A stretch of DNA of 37,238 nucleotides, taken from Planctomycetota bacterium (GTDB lineage: Bacteria; Planctomycetota; UBA8742; JACQVU01; JANLHZ01). Within the stretch, counting starts at the first letter, position 1; each line of letters starts with the position of its first letter. Position numbers and translations under genes: made by a program. Below, piece by piece: positions 15,237 through 21,583 of this stretch. The stretch lies in contig JANLHZ010000108.1 in the NCBI GenBank assembly GCA_024653775.1, forward strand, positions 1-37,238, in the 5' to 3' direction. The notes beneath the pieces are model-generated. The model was not told the origin of the DNA and searched no databases. It was given only the letters and a program-made list of their open reading frames with translations.

Positions 15237-16294
15237 GTCTCGATATCAGGAAACGATTCGCGAAAGCGCTGCTGGCGATTTCGCTCTCGGCGGTTTTCGC
15301 CCAGGTTGCGAGCGCGCAGTCGCCGGAACCTCCGCCGCCTACGCCGGAAGACGAAACGAGCACCCAGCCTCCTCCGCCTATGTTCGTCCCCGGAACCGGA
15401 AGCGGACGAAATCAGCCCGAAGGCTCACAGCTCGGAACCTCCGGAGGACAGAACGACCTTTACTCCGGCAGTTTCACCCGCGCCGACCACGATTTCAGCT
15501 TCAGCGTAACGAGTCTTCTCACAAAGGATGTTCAGGTGGTGTCAGCGCCTGTGCCGATTCCTATATCTCTGATATCCGAAGGTTCGCCTCTTTCGATGAG
15601 TCTCAACCTGAGCTACATATTCCGCAACTACGACACCGACGACGGCACCACGATCTCCGCGAAAGGTCTCGGCGACATCTCGCTCTCCGCATCATATCAG
15701 TGGCGGCTCATCGGAATGAACTACGTCACCAGCATGCGCATCAAGTTCCCGACCGGCGATTGGGAGAACACCGCGAACGGCGTCCCGCTTCCCTTCGGCA
15801 CCGGGCAGATGGAATACGGCATGTTTCAGGACTGGACCGTCGACTTCAATCTGATCAGATTTTTCACAACAATGGGGTACGAGTACAAACCGTCACGAGG
15901 TCTGACTTTTCCGAACGATTCAGGAGTCGACGAGCGATACCACGTCGATAACGGCGAAATCTTCCATTATATGTTCGGCGGCTCCATCCCGACGTGGTGG
16001 ACCTGGCTTCACTGGTACGGCAAAGTCGGCGGGCTGTATCAGGAAAGCACGCGAGCCCTCTACCAGGGATCGTTCATCGATCTGGAGGACGGAATGATCA
16101 CCGCGGATTACCTTACCGGCTTCCATATCTATCTTCAGGAGGACGCGCTCTGGGGGCTATTTCGCAAAGGCGACGGCTTCAAATTCGGGGTGATCATCCC
16201 GCTGTGGACCAAACCTTTCGAACACACGACGCGGCAGTCTAGAAGCCGGAGTCTCGGCTTCGAGGTCGGATTCCTTTCCGAATGGACGTTCTGA
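15233..16294 (+). CDS. Predicted outer-membrane beta-barrel protein (MetA-pathway/transporter-like)
   Basis: The 353-residue product has a signal peptide (1-28, cleaved after AQVASAQ). A Pro/Glu/Thr-rich linker (about 29-50) precedes regular amphipathic strands: SMSLNLSYIFRNYD, GDISLSASYQWRLIG, YVTSMRIKFPTGDW and FGVIIPLW. It ends in a terminal phenylalanine (EWTF), the typical outer-membrane targeting signal. The GLGDIxLSxxY...KFPTGD...LPFGTGQ pattern resembles the phenol-degradation MetA-like outer-membrane family. The substrate is unknown. The ATG overlaps the stop of the glycosyltransferase gene, indicating one operon. A MITE-like element begins 15 bp after the stop. Confidence 0.75.
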   Translation: MSLDIRKRFAKALLAISLSAVFAQVASAQSPEPPPPTPEDETSTQPPPPMFVPGTGSGRNQPEGSQLGTSGGQNDLYSGSFTRADHDFSFSVTSLLTKDVQVVSAPVPIPISLISEGSPLSMSLNLSYIFRNYDTDDGTTISAKGLGDISLSASYQWRLIGMNYVTSMRIKFPTGDWENTANGVPLPFGTGQMEYGMFQDWTVDFNLIRFFTTMGYEYKPSRGLTFPNDSGVDERYHVDNGEIFHYMFGGSIPTWWTWLHWYGKVGGLYQESTRALYQGSFIDLEDGMITADYLTGFHIYLQEDALWGLFRKGDGFKFGVIIPLWTKPFEHTTRQSRSRSLGFEVGFLSEWTF

Positions 16295-16309
16295 GCGCGC
16301 TCCATAGAC

Positions 16310-16450
16310 GTAACTGTTCACGGGGTAGTTCGCGTTCGTAGTGGCGCCGTAAGGCGTTTCTTCGATCCTCTACTATCTGGAAATATGCTCTCACGAGCAC
16401 ACTACTACAGAATCCCGCTATAGACTGCGATCTACACCGCGAACAGTTAC
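16310..16450. mobile_element. MITE-like element, copy A (141 bp)
   Basis: The ends are 24-bp inverted repeats beginning GTAACTGTTC; 21 of 24 positions pair between left and right ends. The interior matches copy B at 18963-19104 over nearly its whole length, including GGCGCCGTAAGGCG and TGCTCTCACGAGCA hairpins. No target duplication is visible, and the right half has more substitutions, so this is an older copy. It fills the gap between two convergent genes. Confidence 0.85.
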
Positions 16451-16456
16451 CTTCCG

Positions 16457-17578
16457 TCAGCGCAATTCTTCCAGTTTTTCCCACGCTTCCTGCGCGCGCT
16501 GGCTCGCGGGATACGTTCCGATGAGTTCGCGATACGCTGCACGCGCCGCGTCCGCGTTTCCGGACTCCTCAGCGCTTGCGGCTTCCGCCATCAATCGTTC
16601 GCATTCGCGATTCTCCGCCTCGAGCACTTCCGCGATGGCGGAGGCGTAGTCGTTGTTCCTTCCGATTCGCGCGATGGTCGAAGACAGCCTGCGCGCGTCG
16701 CTCGGATTCTCGACGTGCTGGAGCGCCCGCAGAGTCTCCGCGACGATCTGCGCGTTATGCTCCGTTTCCGCTGTCGTAAGCTTCTGCCAAAGCTCGGAAC
16801 TTTTCGCATCTGCGGCGGTTTTCCATTCGCGATAATTCGCGGCGCGGAGGAGTTCTCGTTTCAGATCTTTCGCGGTTTCGCCCTCCGGAAGTTTGTCGTA
16901 TTCGTCCTCGATCGCGTCGTAAATGAGCATCGCGTGCCCGAACTGTCCGCGTTGGACCGACTTCTGCGCGTTTTCGATCATCGTCTTCGCGATCGCGGAA
17001 AATTCAGCGAGCATTCGCCTCGCAGCGCTAACGGAAGGCGAACGAAATCCGGATTCCGTGATCCGCTGAAGCTGTTGTATGCACCGAGCGATCTGCGCGT
17101 CGTCGCGGTAACCCTGAGCGGTTTCGAGATCCCTTTCAAGTCTCGTAACGTCCCTGGGCGACGGTCTCGTTCCCTGCGATGAGATGAGCGCCTTGATCGC
17201 CTCTGCGAGCGGCATCGGATCTACGATACTGCTCCAGTCATCGAGCTTCGTCTGATCTGCGTCGAACACGAACATCGACCCGACCTGCATCCCGAGATGC
17301 TCCGCCCGGCGTGCGTCTGAGTCTTCCGTCGGATTGAGCCGGACCTGCGCGAAGTCGCTCGCGAGAAGCGCGCGAACCTCGTCGTCTATGAACGCGGGCC
17401 CGCGCCGCCAGCGACTCGAAATTCCTGGCGGATCGTAAACGACGAGCAGGAATCGACTATCCTTCTGCGCAAGCGCGAGCGCGTCCTCCCACGGAAGCCA
17501 TTCCGCGAAAGCCAGCGAAGCATGAAGCATCGAAAGCGCCGCGCTGAAGATGAAAGCCCGGAGTATTGTTCTTGGCAA
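16457..17578 (-). CDS. Exported thioredoxin-like + helical-repeat protein lacking redox cysteines
   Basis: The 373-residue product starts at TTG 17578, with AGAGG five bases upstream, and has a signal peptide ending around AFA-EW (residue 25). Residues ~26-135 resemble the thioredoxin fold seen in DUF255/thioredoxin_7 proteins (WEDALALAQKDSRFLLVVYDPP, DDEVRALLASDFAQVRLNPTED, PLAEAIKAL), but the CxxC site is replaced by GISSRW. The remaining ~230 residues are helical with TPR-like character (GQFGHAMLIYDAIEDEYDKLPEGETAK, GNADAARAAYRELIGTYPASQRAQEAWEKL), the last block resembling the YfiO/TolA-linked repeat pattern. It is likely periplasmic with a scaffolding rather than redox role (inference). 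Confidence 0.75.
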   Translation of the reverse strand: MPRTILRAFIFSAALSMLHASLAFAEWLPWEDALALAQKDSRFLLVVYDPPGISSRWRRGPAFIDDEVRALLASDFAQVRLNPTEDSDARRAEHLGMQVGSMFVFDADQTKLDDWSSIVDPMPLAEAIKALISSQGTRPSPRDVTRLERDLETAQGYRDDAQIARCIQQLQRITESGFRSPSVSAARRMLAEFSAIAKTMIENAQKSVQRGQFGHAMLIYDAIEDEYDKLPEGETAKDLKRELLRAANYREWKTAADAKSSELWQKLTTAETEHNAQIVAETLRALQHVENPSDARRLSSTIARIGRNNDYASAIAEVLEAENRECERLMAEAASAEESGNADAARAAYRELIGTYPASQRAQEAWEKLEELR

Positions 17579-18012
17579 CTTGACCTCTGAATCTCGATCG
17601 AAAAACTTGAAGCGCGCCCGAACTCATTCTAACGATTATTTCTTCGATTGGGTTCGAAAATCCGTTTCCGGCGTATCGCGAGAAATCGTATCGGTTCGGT
17701 CAACCACATGGATTTGGCGGCGCGACAGATCGACCTCGCACACAACAGCGTAAGAAACTATCGGAGGCACCTGGGACCGCGGTCGTCTATGTCCGCAAAA
17801 GTCGCCAAACGTCTCGTTTGACGGCTCCGAATTTATCGATGTCGCTTGCTTGAGATAGTTTCTATATAGTAATATTATATATGCTTTTATCCTTTATCTG
17901 CGTTTCACACTGATACTCGCATATACGTCTGTACAAACAGTCTTGTTTATAGAAGTCGTTTGGTGCCACGCCTATAGGATAATATTGCATTAAATTCGTG
18001 TCAGTCACAAAT
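17579..18012. other. Intergenic region with composite repeat and AT-rich tract
   Basis: No gene is seen. It holds the repeat at 17753-17863 and then an AT-rich tract at 17864-18012 (TATATAGTAATATTATATAT), the most AT-rich stretch I noticed in the window. It lies between the stop of rsmA and the start of the thioredoxin-like gene, so it probably includes the latter's promoter. Confidence 0.45.
17753..17863. repeat. 111-bp composite repeat, copy 1 (AGAAACTATC ends)
   Basis: A 10-bp perfect terminal inverted repeat (AGAAACTATC/GATAGTTTCT) encloses GGGACCGCGGTCGTC, a GCGGTC/GTCCGC arm, an AAAA spacer and a second hairpin AAACG-TCT-CGTTT. An inverted copy of nearly the same length is at 26688-26797. 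The enclosed part matches the GGGACCGCGG hairpin family at 29686, 30893 and 31112. No clear target duplication. Confidence 0.8.
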
Positions 18013-18900
18013 TTAATGTTCGATTTTCGCGGTCAATAGATTTCTCGACAGCGCAAGCAGAGTTTCCGGCGAAAGCTCCTCTGCACGAGCGTTCGAATCG
18101 ATTGCGAGCATCTTGAACGCGCGTTCGATGGATTCCGCCCGATACGCTCCCTTCAAAGCTTTGTGAAGCGTTTTCCTGCGGTGCGAGAACGCGAGGTGCA
18201 GAAGGTCTTTCAGAAGTCCGTAGCCCGCGACGTCTGACGGCTTCACGCGAAGGTTTGAAATTTCGAGCACTGCGCTTTCCACCTTCGGCCTTGGCCAGAA
18301 GACGTCCCTTCCGAGCTTTTTCAGTAGTTTTGGTTTGCCGAGTAGAGCGGTGACGACGCTGATGATCCCGTACTTTCCGCCCGAAGTCGCGACGATGCGC
18401 TGCGCGACCTCCTTTTGTACCGTGAGCACAAATCTTTCGAGCGGAAGTTCCGACTCGAGAAGATTGACTATCAGCGACGTGGAGATGTTGTACGGAATGT
18501 TGGCGACGACTTTCAGACGCGATACTTCGCTACGCGCGAGAGCGTTTTCGCATTCCCGGACCACCACCGGATTCAGCGCCGCTTTGCCGTCCAGAACGTC
18601 GGCGCGGATCACCTTGATCCTTGACGAATCCGCGTTCTCTTCGACGAACGACGCGAACCCTTCGTCGAGTTCCACCGCGATGACTTTCGCACCCGAGTCG
18701 AGCAGTACTCCCGTCAGCATTCCGGGTCCGGGTCCGACCTCGAGCACGACGTCGTCCGGAGTCAGCGCCGCAGCGTTTACGATGAAATTGAGGAGGTTCT
18801 TGTCGAAAAGGAAATGCTGGCCGAGTTTTCGCGTGTTCGCAAGGAGTCCGCGGGAATCGAGGATTTCCTTTATTTCTGTAAGAGTCCTTGGAAGCGGCAC
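18013..18900 (-). CDS. rsmA: 16S rRNA (adenine1518/1519-N6)-dimethyltransferase RsmA/KsgA
   Basis: The 295-residue product has all the RsmA marks: the N-terminal substrate-clamp motif LGQHFLFDKNLLNFIV, SAM-binding motif VLEVGPGPGMLT (residues ~52-63), the catalytic NIPYN (~139-143, the usual NLPY replaced by NIPY as in some family members), QKEVAQRIVA, and the C-terminal helical domain FSHRRKTLHKAL. It dimethylates two adjacent adenines in helix 45 of 16S rRNA late in 30S assembly, using S-adenosylmethionine. The start is GTG 18900, with no strong ribosome site. A MITE-like element was inserted 62 bp upstream, between it and the divergent glutaredoxin gene, where it could affect promoters of both. 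Confidence 0.97.
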   Translation of the reverse strand: MPLPRTLTEIKEILDSRGLLANTRKLGQHFLFDKNLLNFIVNAAALTPDDVVLEVGPGPGMLTGVLLDSGAKVIAVELDEGFASFVEENADSSRIKVIRADVLDGKAALNPVVVRECENALARSEVSRLKVVANIPYNISTSLIVNLLESELPLERFVLTVQKEVAQRIVATSGGKYGIISVVTALLGKPKLLKKLGRDVFWPRPKVESAVLEISNLRVKPSDVAGYGLLKDLLHLAFSHRRKTLHKALKGAYRAESIERAFKMLAIDSNARAEELSPETLLALSRNLLTAKIEH

Positions 18901-18962
18901 GATGAATTTTCAGTTTTCGGGAAGTTGATCCCGCGGCAGATGGTTCATAGCATAAAAGACCT

Positions 18963-19104
18963 GTAACTGTTCACGGGGTAGTTCGCGTTTGTAGTGGCGC
19001 CGTAAGGCGTTTCTTTTATCCCCTACTATCTGAAAATATGCTCTCACGAGCACACTACGAACAGATTCCCGCTATAGACTGCGAACTACCCCGTGAACAG
19101 TTAC
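18963..19104. mobile_element. MITE-like element, copy B (142 bp, perfect ends, 8-bp target duplication)
   Basis: The terminal inverted repeats are identical over 24 bp and begin GTAACTGTTCACGGGG. The element is flanked by an exact 8-bp direct repeat AAAGACCT (18955-18962 and 19105-19112), showing transposition. An inner stem GTTTGTAGTG/CACTACGAAC and the hairpin TGCTC-TCAC-GAGCA mean the whole element can fold into one long structure. GTAA ends plus 8-bp duplication match the IS66 family, so it is probably mobilised in trans by an IS66-type transposase elsewhere. It carries no gene. Confidence 0.92.
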
Positions 19105-19143
19105 AAAGACCTCAGATGATCGAACCAATGTGGAGCGCTGACA

Positions 19144-19410
19144 ATGGCGAAAATAGAAATTTACACAACGAGGATATGTCCGTATTGCGTCCGGGCGAAA
19201 AAACTGCTCACGGAACTTGGGCAGGAGTTCATCGAGATCGACGCGTCGGACCCGGACGTGCGCGCTGCGATGATCGATCGGGCAGAGGGCAGGACTACGG
19301 TCCCGGAGATATTCATCGACGATAAACTCATCGGCGGTTGCGACGATCTGTACGCTCTTCATAACCGTGGCGGTCTCGAACCGCTGCTCGGAAATGAGAC
19401 GAGTGGGTGA
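19144..19410 (+). CDS. grxC: Glutaredoxin 3-type (GrxC)
   Basis: This 88-residue classical dithiol glutaredoxin has active site C12-P-Y-C15 in TTRICPYCVRAK, the cis-proline strand TTVPEIFIDD, and the glutathione-binding GGCDDLYAL. It reduces disulfides and glutathione-mixed disulfides in the cytoplasm with glutathione as donor. Length fits GrxC. GGAG about eight bases upstream supports the ATG at 19144. The gene is divergent from rsmA. The right end of MITE copy B and its target duplication end about 30 bp upstream, so the promoter may overlap or lie within the element. Confidence 0.95.
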   Translation: MAKIEIYTTRICPYCVRAKKLLTELGQEFIEIDASDPDVRAAMIDRAEGRTTVPEIFIDDKLIGGCDDLYALHNRGGLEPLLGNETSG

Positions 19411-19929
19411 GTGGTCAGCGGTGAGAAATTAGGAATTCCTCAAGTTGACGGCTATCTTTTCAGCCGCCTGAGCGGAAAAAGATAAAAATCTGCGCTTGGT
19501 AAATGTCTCACCAAGTATTTCTGCAGGAAGAAGAGACAGAGATCGGAGGTTCGAGATCGCGCAAGAGCAGGTAAGTCCGGATGGCGTTTCACGAATGTCG
19601 GCGCTACTTTTGCGGGTAACGATTTCGAACCACCCGGAGCCGTCAAATCGCCGTCGAGTTTCTCCGGCGACGCGATGACTTCGGGTCCACCGAGGGTACC
19701 CTCGATCCTTTCTCGCCACGGCGGGGAACGGATACGAAAATAGCGGGAATCTGTTCGTAGTGTGCTCGTGAGAGCATATTTTCCAGATAGCAGAGGATCG
19801 AAGAAACGCCTTACGGCGCCACTACGAACGCGAACTACCCCAGGAACAGTTGCTAATTTTTATGTGTCCTTTACCGTTCATCAGCGATAAAATACGTGCT
19901 GCTCCGAATCCATTTTCACGAGGTGGTCA
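19411..19929. other. Intergenic region with a truncated MITE-like copy
   Basis: No gene is supported; short open frames at 19429-19719 have no recognisable product or ribosome site. The right part contains element copy C (19740-19853). The left part includes CGAGTGGGTGAGTGG at ~19400, weakly reminiscent of the heptad arrays. The promoter of the 19930 gene must lie here or inside copy C. Confidence 0.45.
19740..19853. mobile_element. MITE-like element, copy C (truncated, inverted)
   Basis: Read on the minus strand from 19853, the sequence starts GCAACTGTTCC and follows copies A and B closely through the GGCGCC and TGCTC/GAGCA hairpins as far as CCCGCTAT. It then departs into unrelated sequence, so about 28 bp including the second terminal repeat are missing. 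It is opposite in orientation to copies A and B. Confidence 0.85.
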
Positions 19930-21345
19930 ATGAAAAAGATGCGCGCGCTTTGTCTCGCCTTTGCAGTCTGCGTTTGTGTTTCCGCGAACTCTTTCGCCGC
20001 GGAGCCGCCGCAGGGGTTTCGAGATCAGGTCAAGACCGCTATCGAGAAAGGCGTCGAGTGGCTTAAAAACGCCCAGCTCGACGACGGCACGTTCGGAGTC
20101 ACCACGGGACAGGCCTACGGCGGAATGGTCGGTCAGGTCCACGACAACAAGATCGGGATAACGGCGTTCTCGCTGTACACTCTCCTGAAATGCGGAGTCC
20201 CGAAGAACGATCCGGTGATTGTCAAGGGATTCACCTGGCTTATCGACAACTACGACAAGCTGAACCGAAGCACTTACGAGATCGCGGCGTGCCTGTTCGC
20301 GATGGAAATGTTCTGCGCGGAGCGTCCGCCCCGCCCGGATGGAATGCCCGAGTGGGAATGGAAGCAGCTTCCGCTGATCTACACCGTCGGAAGGCGCGAA
20401 GCCGCGATGATCACCCACTTCCTCGAAGACATTCTCGCGAACCAGCAGGACGCCCCAGGCGGAGGCAAGGGCTGGCGCTACGGCGCTCCCGGCAGCTACT
20501 TCCACCCGCAGGACCCGAACGTCGACCTGAGCGCGACCCAATACGCGCTGCTCGGCCTCGGCGCGATCAACCGCATGCAGATTCGCGGTCTCCAGGTCGG
20601 CCCCGATCCGTTCGTCGGCGCGCTTCAGTTCGTGCTGAACCTTCAAAAGAATGACGGCGAGCCGGTGCGCAGGACTGATCAGGAATTCGATCCGCACACG
20701 ACGTACGTCGCAAGCGATGGAGACAAGGCAAGAGGCTGGTGCTACGCGTTCATCGATGAAGAGTCGCTTGCGCCGTTTCCGCCGCAGAACCCGAACCCGC
20801 AGTCGATCGGGATGAACATGGAGAAGTGGCAGGAAGCCGCTGTGACGGGATCGATGACCACCGCTGGCGTTTGCTCGCTTTTGCTCTGCAAGAACGAGCT
20901 TTCCGAAAACCGCCGACTCTGGACTCGTAACGTCAGCGAGATGACCGAAAAGGGAATTAAGGACGGTTTCGGCTGGATCATCAACAACTACACGATGGAG
21001 TCGAATCCCGCGATCCTTAACGGCGAGCCGATGGAGATCAGGATGGGAATGGCGGTCCAGCGCCTCGGCGGTCAGCACTACTACTTCCTGTACGGTATGG
21101 AGCGTATGTGCGTCTTCGGCGGATTCGACAATTTGGGCGAGCACAACTGGTACACGGACGGCGCGCAGGTTCTTCTGAACCAGCAGAAACCCTCCGGCGC
21201 GAACATGACCCACTGGAACTCGGGCCAGACCCACGAGCCGCAGGACATCCTCGACACCTGCTTCGCGCTGCTGTTCCTCGAAAAGGCGACGATTCCGCTG
21301 CCCAGGTCGAGCGTCATCACCGAAGGTCCGAACCGCAGGAGATAA
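19930..21345 (+). CDS. Secreted terpene-cyclase-fold repeat protein
   Basis: The 471-residue product has a signal peptide (1-24, ending NSFAA). Prenyltransferase/squalene-oxidase-type repeats follow: AIEKGVEWLKNAQLDDGTFG, FTWLIDNYDKLNRSTYEIAACLFAM, LSATQYALLGLGAI, FVLNLQKNDGEPV, DGFGWIINNYT, and a final GAQVLLNQQKPSGANMTHWN...DILDTCFALLFLEKA. This last block is the usual closing signature of such secreted proteins in Planctomycetes and relatives. The fold is an alpha/alpha toroid; neither the cyclase DxDD nor prenyltransferase zinc ligands are evident, so the activity is unknown. GAGGTGG upstream supports ATG 19930. The long opposite-strand frame here is a shadow. Confidence 0.85.
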   Translation: MKKMRALCLAFAVCVCVSANSFAAEPPQGFRDQVKTAIEKGVEWLKNAQLDDGTFGVTTGQAYGGMVGQVHDNKIGITAFSLYTLLKCGVPKNDPVIVKGFTWLIDNYDKLNRSTYEIAACLFAMEMFCAERPPRPDGMPEWEWKQLPLIYTVGRREAAMITHFLEDILANQQDAPGGGKGWRYGAPGSYFHPQDPNVDLSATQYALLGLGAINRMQIRGLQVGPDPFVGALQFVLNLQKNDGEPVRRTDQEFDPHTTYVASDGDKARGWCYAFIDEESLAPFPPQNPNPQSIGMNMEKWQEAAVTGSMTTAGVCSLLLCKNELSENRRLWTRNVSEMTEKGIKDGFGWIINNYTMESNPAILNGEPMEIRMGMAVQRLGGQHYYFLYGMERMCVFGGFDNLGEHNWYTDGAQVLLNQQKPSGANMTHWNSGQTHEPQDILDTCFALLFLEKATIPLPRSSVITEGPNRRR

Positions 21346-21583
21346 CCGGGTAAAAGAGTTAGGAGCCTCAACGCAAGCGTTCTGTCTGCGCAGAAGGTTC
21401 GACGCACGGCCGCGTTTCCAGGACGAGTTTTTATTTGACACAAGCGCGCGGGATTGTCAAACTGCCCTAAATCCACAAAGCTATTCTTGCTCACAACTTG
21501 CATGCGCCGCGCGTACGCCGCGATTACATATAAATCTCACCTTCACTCAAATTTAGCTTCCTCTAACTTTCACGCTGGCTTCG

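Noticed and set aside
17753-17863. TA target duplication of an IS630/mariner-type MITE
   Set aside because: TA precedes the left end, but the right flanks of the two copies do not agree with a TA duplication.
19927-21441. Long minus-strand open frame of about 500 codons
   Set aside because: It lies opposite the clear cyclase-fold gene, has no ribosome site or recognisable motif, and its Arg/Val/His-rich composition is typical of an antisense shadow in GC-rich DNA.
21435-21460. Promoter or operator at TTGACA with an inverted TGTCAA
   Set aside because: No matching -10 element at proper spacing, and a single short inverted repeat is weak evidence.
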